16,975 nt of DNA, from contig JALOSD010000059.1 of NCBI GenBank assembly GCA_025458585.1, positions 1 to 16,975 on the forward strand. The letters run 5' to 3'. The stretch is from Burkholderiaceae bacterium (GTDB lineage: Bacteria; Pseudomonadota; Gammaproteobacteria; Burkholderiales; Burkholderiaceae_C). The position numbers and the translations under genes are program-made. This document shows positions 6,813 through 14,693 of this stretch, piece after piece; the stretch's first letter is position 1, and every line of letters begins with the position of its first letter. A model generated the notes under the pieces. It ran no database searches. It was not told the DNA's origin and was given only the letters and a program-made list of their open reading frames with translations.

Positions 6813-7915
6813 CACGCGGCGACGCGGCGGCGCTGCTCGTCGTAGCGGTGGTACGCGGGGCTGTCGAGCACGACGCCCTCGAAGCCGTGCTCGAGCGCCC
6901 GTTGCAGCAGCAGCTCCATCGCCAGGGTCTGCGCCTCGCGCAGCGGCAGCGGCGTGGAACCGCGCGCCTCGGGCAGCTGCTCGACGATCTCGAGCGCGCG
7001 CGCGAGCCGCGCCTCGTCGCCGGCGGCGGCGAGCAGGCCGTAGACGAGGCCGTACAGCGCGTCGAGCGAGCGCGGCAGCAGCGCGACGGTCTCGTCGCCG
7101 CGCTTGGCGGCGAGCAGGCGCACGACGTCGGCGCCGGCCTGGATCTCGCGCAGCACGCCGAAGAACTCGGCCGCGTTCGCCGCGCCGATGCGCCCCTGCA
7201 CGAACACCTTCTTCGCGGCCTCCGACAGGTTCGACTTCAGCACGCTCGAGACGTCCTCCCAGCCGCGCGGGCTCGCGCCGACGAGGTGGTCGTTGGCGAG
7301 CTGGGTCGTGGTGTCGTCGAGCTTGTCGGGGCGGATCTTCAGGTACGCCATCACCTCGGGCGCGAAGCCGTGCGCGACCGCGTGCGCGAGGAAGGCGTCG
7401 ATCGCCGTCTGCACGTTGAAGTGGAACATGCGGTCGGCGAGCGCGGTGCCCATGTCGTGACACACCGCGCCGTGGAAGCTCGCGTTGCCGGCGGCGACGA
7501 TCTGCCAGCCGTCGGGCAGCACGTAGTGGCCCACGCGGCGGTCGAGGATCAGCGAGTAGGCCGAGATCTGCAGCCGCTGGTCGGCGGCCGTCAGCTCGTC
7601 GAGGAACAGGATGCCGGCCGGCTGGTCGGTGCCGGGCAGGAACTCGGGCGGAAACCACACGGTGCGCTCGAGCTCGTCGTCGGCGTAGATCGCGCCACGG
7701 ATGTCCACCGGCTCGATCGTCGTCAGCCGCAGGTCCACGAGCGGCACGCGGTAGTGCTCGGCGACCTGGCGCACGATCGAGCTCTTGCCGACGCCGCGCG
7801 TGCCCCACAGCATCGTCGCGCGCCGGCGCAGCACGGAGTCGGCGAACTGCTCGACGAGCGCCGCCTTCGCGGTCGCGATCGAGACGGGGGGAAGGTTCAT
7901 CGGGTTGCCGAGCAT
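6812..7915 (-). CDS. MoxR-type AAA+ ATPase
   Basis: This 367-residue ATPase has a single AAA+ module. Walker A is GTRGVGKS at 38-45, Walker B is ILFLDE at 102-107, and a sensor-1 asparagine lies in AAGN (N144). An arginine at 162 (DRMFHF) follows the usual MoxR pattern. The C-terminal helical part extends to the end of the protein. MoxR proteins couple with VWA-domain proteins in assembling or activating complexes, and the next gene is exactly such a protein, overlapping by one base. The start chosen is the ATG at 7915 (MLGNPMNLPP). The ATG at 7900 is an alternative five codons later. Neither has a strong ribosome site. A 55-base gap separates it from the membrane-protein gene upstream, so all three may form one transcript. 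Confidence 0.93.
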   Translation of the reverse strand: MLGNPMNLPPVSIATAKAALVEQFADSVLRRRATMLWGTRGVGKSSIVRQVAEHYRVPLVDLRLTTIEPVDIRGAIYADDELERTVWFPPEFLPGTDQPAGILFLDELTAADQRLQISAYSLILDRRVGHYVLPDGWQIVAAGNASFHGAVCHDMGTALADRMFHFNVQTAIDAFLAHAVAHGFAPEVMAYLKIRPDKLDDTTTQLANDHLVGASPRGWEDVSSVLKSNLSEAAKKVFVQGRIGAANAAEFFGVLREIQAGADVVRLLAAKRGDETVALLPRSLDALYGLVYGLLAAAGDEARLARALEIVEQLPEARGSTPLPLREAQTLAMELLLQRALEHGFEGVVLDSPAYHRYDEQRRRVAA

Positions 7916-7970
7916 CGGGCGTCTTCGGTGGGAGGGTTCGACGGGGGGGCTCGCGTGGCGCGCCGGCCGA

Positions 7971-8960
7971 TCAGGGTGCCGGCATGACGCCGGCCGGCGC
8001 CGTCGTGACGGCCGGTCCGGCACGCCACGACAGCGCGGTGGGGCGCTTGGGCGCCGGCGGAATCTCGAAGCGCGGCATCTCGTGCAGCGAGAAGAACGCG
8101 ACCATCAGCAACGGCGGCGCGTTGAAGATCACCATCCGCCACAGCGAGTCGTCCGACAGCTCGATGTACAGCAGCAGCGGCGACGCGGCGAGCGCCGCGA
8201 CCGCGAGCGCCAGCGGCAGTGCGCGGCGGAACGTGACGCCCCAGCGCGCGCGCAGCAGGCGGTCGTGGAACGCCGCCGGCGGCTCGGCGAGCGTGCGCGC
8301 GAGGTGTTCGGCGGCGCGCTCGAGCTTGCGCTCGGCGTCGCGGCTGCGCGCGGGCTCGAAGCGGCTGAGCTTGACGAGGCTGCGCCAGCCGTCGTGCTTG
8401 CGCGTGAGCCGCCGCCAGGCCCAGCCGAGCACGGCGAGCAGGTCTTCCGGCAGGTCGAGCGGCTCGCCCAGCGGCGCCTGCAGCTCGAGGTCGGCCGGCA
8501 TGCCGGCGACGTTCGACGTGCGCAACAGCAGCGTCAGTCCGTCGACGCGCGCCTCGCCGAGCACGAGCGTGCGGCGGGTGCGCCCGCGCACCATCTCGAG
8601 GTCGTGGCTGAACGCGAGCGTGTAGCCGGCGCCCTGGCGGAAGTGGCTGTGCGCATCGACGGCCTCGACTGCCGCGAGCAGCGCCTCGAGGTCGCTGCCG
8701 TCGACGCGCAGCGCGGCCTCGAGCCCGCTGGCGCCCTCGGTCAGCAGCCGCGTGAGCCGCCAGCGGCCGCGGCCGTGCTGCTCGAGCTTGAGCACCTCGC
8801 GCAGCGCGGGCTGCGCGCCGGCGGCCGGATGATCGACCGGCTTGAACAGCAGCCGGCGCTCGTTGCGGTCGCTCGCGGCGAGGTCGACGTGGCGGCCGCG
8901 GCGCGTGAACGGGCCGACGATCGACAGGATCTCGTGGTGGGTGAGCGGCTGGCGGTCCAT
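7971..8960 (-). CDS. Hypothetical protein with two C-terminal membrane segments
   Basis: I do not recognise the family of this 329-residue protein. Residues 1-240 are soluble, mixed and charged, with no catalytic motif I can name. Two hydrophobic stretches follow at about 246-267 (ALPLALAVAALAASPLLLYI) and 275-293 (MVIFNAPPLLMVAFF). They are consistent with a hairpin in the inner membrane with both long ends in the cytoplasm. The tail (about 297-329) is proline- and alanine-rich. There is no signal peptide. The gene lies upstream of the MoxR/DUF2201 pair on the same strand and is divergent from the lipase gene. It could anchor that ATPase module to the membrane, but this is only a guess from position. 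Third-codon GC is high throughout, supporting a real gene. Confidence 0.78.
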   Translation of the reverse strand: MDRQPLTHHEILSIVGPFTRRGRHVDLAASDRNERRLLFKPVDHPAAGAQPALREVLKLEQHGRGRWRLTRLLTEGASGLEAALRVDGSDLEALLAAVEAVDAHSHFRQGAGYTLAFSHDLEMVRGRTRRTLVLGEARVDGLTLLLRTSNVAGMPADLELQAPLGEPLDLPEDLLAVLGWAWRRLTRKHDGWRSLVKLSRFEPARSRDAERKLERAAEHLARTLAEPPAAFHDRLLRARWGVTFRRALPLALAVAALAASPLLLYIELSDDSLWRMVIFNAPPLLMVAFFSLHEMPRFEIPPAPKRPTALSWRAGPAVTTAPAGVMPAP

Positions 8961-9028
8961 GGTGTGCCGGCACCGATTCTGCCGAAGCGCCGGCCGAGGC
9001 CGCCGGCGCCGGGGTCGACAATGCGCAC
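8961..9028. promoter_or_regulatory. Divergent promoter region between membrane-protein and lipase genes
   Basis: This 68-base intergenic region faces two start codons in opposite directions. On the plus strand GACAAT (9017-9022) is a -10-like box whose end lies only six bases before the lipase ATG, suggesting a leaderless or nearly leaderless message. No purine-rich ribosome site is visible there. On the minus strand CAGAAT (8981-8976) is a -10-like box 15 bases before the membrane-protein ATG. The -35 boxes are weak on both strands. The assignment rests on motif likeness only. Confidence 0.4.
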
Positions 9029-10156
9029 ATGACCAAGCCGCTGGTGTTCCTCGTGCCCGGCTTCTTCGGCTTCACGTCGGTGGGCGCCGTCAGCTACTTC
9101 GAGCAGGTCGAGCAGACGCTGCAGCGCGCGCTGCGCGAGCGCGGCGTCGACGCGCGCGTCGTGCGCTGCAAGACGCAGCCCACGGCGTCGATCCCGCGCC
9201 GCGCCGACGAGTTGCGCCGCCAGGTGCTGCGCTACGGCGGGCTCGACGCGCCGGCGCTGCACTTCGTCGGTCACTCCACGGGCGGCCTCGACGTGCGCCT
9301 GCTGCTCGCGCCGGGCGCGCGTCTCGGTCGCGACGACGCCACGGCAGCGCAGATCGCCGCGCGCACGCGCACCGCGATCTCGGTCGCGACGCCGCACCAC
9401 GGCACGCCGCTGGCCAACCACTTCGCGACGGTGCAGGGGCAGAGCCTGCTGCTCGTGCTCAGCGGCCTCGCCACCTCGGGCCCGGGGCGCGGCACCGTCC
9501 TCGCGACGGCGAAGGCGATCGCGGTGGTCGCGCGCGTCGACGACTGGCTCGGCCGGCGCGAAGGCGCGCTCGACCGCATCGCCGAGGGCCTGCTGCGCAA
9601 GCTGCGCTACGACGAGCGCGACCCGCTGTGGCGGTACCTGGCCGAGATCGAGCGCGACCAGGGCGCCGTGCTGCAGCTCACGCCCGAAGGCACGGCGCTG
9701 TTCGACGCCGCCGTCGCCGACCGCGACGGCGTCGACTACGCCTGCGTCGTCGCCGGCGTGCCGCCGCCGCGCGAGGGCCTCGACAAGGGCCTGCTCGACC
9801 CCGAGTACCTCGCGCTGCGCTCGCTGTTTCGCCTGCTGCACGGCCTGACGGCGAGGCCGCACCCGCACTACCCCTACCCGGCGCCGGCGCTGGCCGACCG
9901 GCGCACGATCCACCACGCGCTCGGCGTCGACCTGACGCCGCAGACCAACGACGGCGTCGTGCCGACCCTGAGCCAGCTGCACGGCCGCCTGCTGCACGCC
10001 GCGTGCGCCGACCACCTCGACGTCGTCGGCCACTACACGCTCGCCGGCGGCCGCACCGCCGACTGGCTGCCCTCGGGCGCAGGCTTCACGCCGGACGGCT
10101 TCGCGGCGACGTGGGACGCGGTGGCGTCGGCGATCGCGGGCGGCGCGTCGCGCTGA
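9029..10156 (+). CDS. Lipase/esterase, alpha/beta-hydrolase fold
   Basis: This 375-residue hydrolase is the only plus-strand gene. The nucleophile elbow is GHSTGG at 81-86 with Ser83. The N-terminal strand LVFLVPGFFGF (5-15) supplies the likely oxyanion hole. TPHHGTPLA at about 121-129 is typical of triacylglycerol lipases. The acid is probably D308 in TNDGVVP. The histidine is probably H329 in ADHLD, as in the NHLD motif of Pseudomonas lipases, with H335 as alternative. There is no signal peptide and no cysteine pair for a secreted fold, so it is most likely cytoplasmic and acts on an intracellular ester or acyl substrate. It is divergent from the membrane-protein gene and convergent with the kinase gene, with 10 bases between stop codons and no clear terminator between them. 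The enzyme class is firm; the natural substrate is unknown. Confidence 0.9.
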   Translation: MTKPLVFLVPGFFGFTSVGAVSYFEQVEQTLQRALRERGVDARVVRCKTQPTASIPRRADELRRQVLRYGGLDAPALHFVGHSTGGLDVRLLLAPGARLGRDDATAAQIAARTRTAISVATPHHGTPLANHFATVQGQSLLLVLSGLATSGPGRGTVLATAKAIAVVARVDDWLGRREGALDRIAEGLLRKLRYDERDPLWRYLAEIERDQGAVLQLTPEGTALFDAAVADRDGVDYACVVAGVPPPREGLDKGLLDPEYLALRSLFRLLHGLTARPHPHYPYPAPALADRRTIHHALGVDLTPQTNDGVVPTLSQLHGRLLHAACADHLDVVGHYTLAGGRTADWLPSGAGFTPDGFAATWDAVASAIAGGASR

Positions 10157-10166
10157 ATCGCGAGCC

Positions 10167-12516
10167 TCAGGCCCCCGCCTGCCGGAACGCCATCACCGCC
10201 TGGTTGCGCAGCGTGCGCAGCAGGCTCAGCTCCTTCTCGCCGAGCTCGATCGCGCCGGCGCGCGCCTGGTCGGCGTAGATCAGGCCCAGCGGCGCGTTCT
10301 TGAGCATCAGCGGCAGCAGCAGGAACGACGGCGCGCCGACCTGGTCGCGGAACCACGCCGGCAGGCGCGGCGCGATGTTCGGCGCCGTGGCGTCGGCGAT
10401 CAGCGTGTCAGCGCCCTTCAGGCAGACGATCGTGAACAGGTCCGGGCTCACGCCCGTCGCAACCTTGAGCGGCACGCGGAAGGCGGTGCGCACGGCCTCG
10501 GCGTCGTCGCCGAGGCCGAGCCGGCCGACGAGCGCGTCGGTCTTGGCGTCGCGCAGGCAGAACACGACGCGGCGCACGCCGAGCGCGCGCAGCATCGTCT
10601 CGAGCACCATGCGCAGCACCTCGTTGAGGCGGAAGCCCTCCGACACCATGTGCTGCGTGATGTCCTGGATGCCCGCGGCGAGCATGTCGGCCACCGGTGC
10701 TCGGTCGCCGTCGTTCGTCGCCGCGATCCAGCTGCCGGTCGACGGCTCGGCCGCCGGCGCCTGCGGTGGCGGCAGCTGCGGCGACGCCGCCTGCAGCCCG
10801 TTCGAGGCGAGCGGGTCGTCGCTCGCGGGCACCGGCGCGAGCAGGCAGCGCACCGGGCGCGAGGTCGAGCGCGCGCGCGTGGCGCTGCGCGATGTCGGCG
10901 ATGCGTTCCGTCGGCTCGGCGGCGTACAGCAGCGCGTCGGTCACCTCGTTGGCGGCCTGGCCGAGCCAGCGCATGCGCTCGGGCCCGCGCGGTACCGAGC
11001 GGTTCGTCGTCGCCTCGGCGGGGCGGCGCATCGACTTCTGCAGGCTCTCGGGCAAGCCCCACGCCTTCGCGACGCCGAGCCCGAGGTCCTCGAAGCCGAT
11101 CCCGAGCACGCGGATCGCCGCGCTCGCCTCGTCGGGCGGCGCAACGGTGGGCGGCGAACCCGCCGGCGGGCGCACGAGGGCGCGGATCTGCTGCGCTTCC
11201 TCGGGGAAGTAGAACTCGGTGAGCAGCCGCCCGAGGTTCTGGAACATCGCGCTGAGGAAGGCTTCCTCGTCGTCGCGCTGCACCGGCGACAGTTCGGCGG
11301 CGAGCGTGCCCGCCATGAGGGCGCGCAGGAACTCCTCCTTGAGCTGGCGCGCGTGGCCCTTGTCGTGCATGTGGTCGAGCAGCACGAGCGTCAGCGCCAT
11401 GTTGCGGATCGCGGTGAACCCCACGAGCGCGACGGCGCGCGAGACGGTCGTCACCGGCCCGGCGGCGAAGTAGTGCGCCGAGTTGACCATGCGCAGCAGC
11501 TTGTTCGTCAGCGCGACGTCCTTCAGGATCTCGCCGGCGAGGTTGCCGAGGTTCTCCTTGTCGGAGCGCGTCAGGCGCTGGATGCGCGCGACCGAGTCCG
11601 ACAGCGCCGGGAAGTCGCTCTTGAGCCGCATGCGGCGCAGCAGGAACTCGAGCGTGCCGCTGGCGTCGGGGTCCACCGCAGCCTCGACCGGCGGCTGCAG
11701 CCATCGGGCGAGCGCCTGCTGCATCTCGGCGACGTCGGCGAAGCGGCGCGCCGGGTCGCGCTGGATCGCGCGCTGCACGATCGCGCGCAGCGCGTCGTCG
11801 GGCGGGTCGCCGAGCGTGTCGGGCAGCGGCAGGTCCTCCCTCACGACGCGCTCGACGGCGCGCATCGGGTCGCGCTCGCGCAGCAGCGGCTGCCCGGTGA
11901 GCATCTCGGCGAGCACGATGCCGGCGGCGAAGACGTCCATCGCCGGCGTCGGCGGCAGCCCGCGCGCCGCCTCGGGCGACATGTAGCCCGGCGTGCCGTA
12001 GATGCGGCGCTCGTGCGGGTCGGCGATGCGCGCGGCGATGCCGAAGTCCATCACGCGCGCGCGGCCCTGCGGGTCGATCAGGATGTTCGACGGCTTCAGG
12101 TCGCGGTGCACGATGCCCTGCTCGTGCGCGAGGCGCAGCGCGTCGAGCACGCCGACGAGCATCGTCACCGCGTCGCGCGGCGCCATCGCGCCGTCGGCGC
12201 GCAGGCGCTGCGACAGCGTCGGCCCGGCGACGTACTCGAACACGAGGTACGACTGGCCGGCGTGCTCGTCGGCTTCGAACACCGGCACCAGGTGCGGGTG
12301 CGTCAGGCGGCTCACGGCCCTCGCCTCGTGCAGCCACTGGCTGACGGCGCCGGCGTCGGCGCCCGGCGCCATCAGCTTGACGGCGACTTCGCGGTCGAGC
12401 CGCGTGTCGTGGCCGAGCCACACGCTGGCCTGCGCACCTTGACCGAGCAGGCGCTCGAGGCGGAAGCGTCCGAGCTGCTTCGGCGCCGCGGCCGGCGGGG
12501 CGAGGACGGCGTTCAT
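10167..12516 (-). CDS. Ser/Thr protein kinase-HDOD-GAF protein, apparent frameshift before GAF
   Basis: This signalling protein would be about 782 residues if one base near 10855-10857 were removed. Residues 16-275 form a Hanks-type kinase with all key residues: glycine loop GQGAQASV (25-32), K47 in AVKL, E64, HRDLKPSN (137-144), DFG (157-159) and GTPGYMSPE (174-182). Residues about 290-500 form an HDOD domain. After residue 554 (ALDLAP) the coding frame switches; the continuation, readable from 10853 down to 10167, holds a Pro/Ala linker and a GAF domain. The kinase frame runs on without a stop to 10408 but as Arg/Ala/Gly-rich sequence with poor third-position GC. The start ATG overlaps the stop of the pseudokinase gene (ATGA). 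It could be a true frameshift, a sequencing error, or, less likely, a separate GAF gene starting at GTG 10853. Confidence 0.82.
10851..10860 (-). other. Apparent frameshift site in the kinase-HDOD-GAF gene
   Basis: On the minus strand codons have G/C third positions up to the CCC at 10857-10855. After that point only the frame shifted by one base keeps that bias and gives the GAF-containing sequence. Removing one C joins ALDLAP to VRCLLAPVPASDD without any other change. The gene length then becomes a multiple of three. Confidence 0.6.
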
Positions 12517-14339
12517 GCGCGTGCCGCGGCCGGGGCCGCACCGTCGTCGGCCGCCGCGGCGACGAACGCGTCGTCGTCGCCCGGCTCGAACTCGAAGTCG
12601 TCGCCGCCGGCGGCGAGCGCCGCCTGCACGGCGTCCTGCAGGTCGCCCGGCTCCAGGTTCAGCACGCGCGCGTAGCGCGCCGCGACCCGCTCGAGCGCGC
12701 TCTGGACCAGACGCGGCGGCAGAGCGAGTGCGTCGAGCGCCTCGTTCGCCGCGCTCGCGACCGCGCGCAGCACGTCGTCGTCGTGGTCGGGGGTGCGCAC
12801 CGGCGCGCCGGTGGGCAGGCGGCGGATCATGTGCAGCACCGCATCGTCCATGCCCCAATGGCGCGCAACCGCGGTACCCATGCCCTCGACGTCGCAGCCG
12901 AGCACCGCGAAAGCCGCCTGCTCCTCGCTCATCCCCGGCTCGTCGCGCCCTCCCGGCTCGCTCGCCGGCTGCGGCTGCATCAGGCGGCGGATCTGCAGCG
13001 CCTCGTCGGGGAAGTGGTACTGCGCGAGCAGGCGCCCCAGGTTCTGCAGCAGCGTGACGAGGAACACGACCTCGGCGTCGTAGCCCGCCGGGCGCAGCGC
13101 CTGCGCGATGCGCGCGCCGCGGCGCACGCGGTCGATCAGCGCGTCGAGCTCGCGCGCGTCGGCGTCCGACAGCGGCCCCGGCCAGGCCCGCAGGCCGTTG
13201 GCGGCCCGGCGCACGCCGTCGAGGCCGACCATCGCGATCGCCCGCCGCACCGTGAGCACCGGGCCGTTGCCCGAGACCTGCGTGCCGCGCACCTGCGCCG
13301 TGTTGACGACGCGCAGCAGCTCGAACGACAGCGCGAGGTCGCGCAGCACGATCTCGGCGAGCTCGTTCGTGCGCTCGCGCTCGAGCAGCGCCAGGCGCGC
13401 CGCGCGCGCCGCGCCGCCGGGCGTGGCCGGCAGCGCGCCGATCTGGCCGACGCGCTCGAGCAGCAGCGCGTGCGCGCCGCCCTCGTGCGCGCGCTCCACT
13501 TCGATCCAGCCTTCGAGCGCACGCGCGAGCGTGCGCGCGCTCAGGTAGCGGTGGCGCGGCTGGCGATCGGTCGCGCGGTTGACGATCGCACGCAGCGGCT
13601 CGGGCACCGGGCGCGCAATCGCGAACGGCAGCCGCACGAGCTCGCGCCCGCGCGGCGGCAGGCGGTCGGCGGCACGGCCCACGTCGGGCTCGTCGAGCGC
13701 CGGGCGGCCGGCGAGCACGTGGTGCAGCAAGAGCCCCAGCGCGAGCACGTCGCGCTGCGCACGGTCGCGCTGCGCGTGCAGCTCGCCCGGGTCGACCGAG
13801 AGCGTGCGCTGCACCCCGGCGCCCTCGGCGGGGGTGGCGTCGGCGAGCGCGACCTCGAGCCCCATCAGCTGCACGCGGTCGGACTCGTTGACGATCAGCG
13901 CGTGCAGTTGCAGGTCGCCGTGCGCGGCACCGGCTTCGTGCGCGAACGCGAGCCCGGACAGCGCGTCGACCGCCCAGGCCGCGGCCTGCGTCGGCGCCTC
14001 GCCTTCGGGTCCGAGGCGCTCGGCCAGCGTCGTGCCGAGCCGCCGCTCGTAGGCGACGTAGGGCCAGCGCTCGTGCTCGCCGACCTCCACGGCACTCGCC
14101 AGGTGCGGATGGCGCAGGCGCGCGGCGCGGCGCACCGTCTGCAGCCAGGTCTCGAGCCGGTCGGGCGCGAGCGCCTGGCGCGGCAGCACGAGCATCAGCT
14201 CCTGCGCGAGCCGCGGGTCGTGCACGAGCCAGACCATCGTGCGCGCACTGCGGCCGAGCAGACGGCGGATCTGGAAACGGCCGAAGCGCCTGAGCGGCGG
14301 CGCGGCGGCGGCGGGCGGAACGGGGTCGAGGTCGGCCAT
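12513..14339 (-). CDS. Pseudokinase-HDOD domain protein
   Basis: This 608-residue protein is a paralogue of the next gene. Residues about 18-280 follow the Hanks kinase fold but the catalytic residues have decayed: the P-loop reads LLGRSARTMVW, the ATP-binding lysine is V51, HRDLKPSN becomes HGDLQLHA (140-147, only the Asp kept, Lys to Gln and Asn to Ala), DFG becomes MGL (159-161), and the activation loop with GTPGYMSPE is replaced. It is very likely unable to phosphorylate. Residues about 315-530 are an HDOD domain (ELLRVVNTAQ, LLQNLGRLLAQYHFPDEA). The last 40 residues are acidic (DDFEFEPGDDDAF) with no GAF domain. The start MADLDPVPP was chosen because upstream codons run into the repeat region and look non-coding. 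The stop overlaps the kinase start (ATGA), so the two proteins are probably made together. Confidence 0.88.
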   Translation of the reverse strand: MADLDPVPPAAAAPPLRRFGRFQIRRLLGRSARTMVWLVHDPRLAQELMLVLPRQALAPDRLETWLQTVRRAARLRHPHLASAVEVGEHERWPYVAYERRLGTTLAERLGPEGEAPTQAAAWAVDALSGLAFAHEAGAAHGDLQLHALIVNESDRVQLMGLEVALADATPAEGAGVQRTLSVDPGELHAQRDRAQRDVLALGLLLHHVLAGRPALDEPDVGRAADRLPPRGRELVRLPFAIARPVPEPLRAIVNRATDRQPRHRYLSARTLARALEGWIEVERAHEGGAHALLLERVGQIGALPATPGGAARAARLALLERERTNELAEIVLRDLALSFELLRVVNTAQVRGTQVSGNGPVLTVRRAIAMVGLDGVRRAANGLRAWPGPLSDADARELDALIDRVRRGARIAQALRPAGYDAEVVFLVTLLQNLGRLLAQYHFPDEALQIRRLMQPQPASEPGGRDEPGMSEEQAAFAVLGCDVEGMGTAVARHWGMDDAVLHMIRRLPTGAPVRTPDHDDDVLRAVASAANEALDALALPPRLVQSALERVAARYARVLNLEPGDLQDAVQAALAAGGDDFEFEPGDDDAFVAAAADDGAAPAAARA

Positions 14340-14471
14340 GGCGATCGGACGGTCCAGGGCCGATTGGACGGCGGCGCGACGCGTGCCGATGGACCGAACA
14401 GTGACCCGAAGCGCGTGCTGTTCGGCGCCGCGCCGGGGTGTCCCGCGACGCATGCATCGACGGCAGCCCGG

Positions 14472-14551
14472 CGGCCGCCGCTCATCCGGCTTCGCCGGTC
14501 CGCAGGCGGCGCCCCCTGGGGCGAGGCGCCGAAGCGCTTCGGGCTGATTCA
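14472..14551. repeat. Multi-hairpin intergenic repeat, copy 1
   Basis: This 80-base element matches copy 2 at 71 or so of 81 aligned positions. It can fold into three hairpins in a row: CCGGC-TTC-GCCGG (14486-14498), a larger one with arms GGCGCC around a C/G-rich centre (14507-14530), and the perfect palindrome CCGAAGCGCTTCGG (14529-14542). It resembles dispersed palindromic elements found at gene ends in Burkholderiales. Confidence 0.75.
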
Positions 14552-14610
14552 CCTCAGTTGACCATGGCGCCGAAGTGGCACCCGCAACGCACGAAACCGA
14601 CCTCCCCAAG

Positions 14611-14691
14611 CGGCCGCCGCGGATCCGGCTTGGCCGGTCCGCTGGCGGCGCCCCCTGGGGGGAGGCGCCGAAGGCGCTTCGGGGGCATTCA
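14611..14691. repeat. Multi-hairpin intergenic repeat, copy 2
   Basis: This 81-base element is the direct-repeat partner of copy 1. Several differences from copy 1 are inside arms or loops and leave the hairpins intact: CCGGC-TTG-GCCGG, arms GGCGCC around CCCTGGGGGGA, and CCGAAG-GCG-CTTCGG. It starts two bases after the helicase stop codon on the minus strand, so it may also act as a factor-independent-like terminator or message-stabilising structure for that gene, although no T-tract follows. Confidence 0.75.
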
Positions 14692-14693
14692 GG

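Larger units (their letters stand above)
14340..14693. other. Intergenic region with repeats, no gene seen
   Basis: These 354 bases separate the helicase stop from the pseudokinase start. Reading frames cross it on both strands but none has coding character or a family likeness. The part next to the pseudokinase gene (14340-14470) should carry its promoter, but no convincing -10/-35 pair was found. A small inverted repeat (GTCCA 14352-14356, TGGAC 14365-14369) is present. The rest is two copies of a hairpin-rich repeat with a 59-base spacer. Confidence 0.7.

Noticed and set aside
8741..10033. Minus-strand open frame across the lipase gene
   Set aside because: Repetitive Arg/Ala/Val sequence; the plus strand has an intact GHSTGG hydrolase with a good catalytic set.
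10300..12675. Long plus-strand open frame opposite the kinase gene
   Set aside because: Low-complexity Arg/Val/His-rich translation without domains; the opposite strand carries intact kinase and HDOD motifs.
12783..14561. Long plus-strand open frame opposite the pseudokinase gene
   Set aside because: Same antisense effect; no recognisable motif and it runs into the repeat region.
14340..14609. N-terminal extension of the pseudokinase into the repeats
   Set aside because: It would translate a repeat element and Arg/Pro-rich sequence; the ATG at 14339 gives an N-terminus like that of its paralogue.
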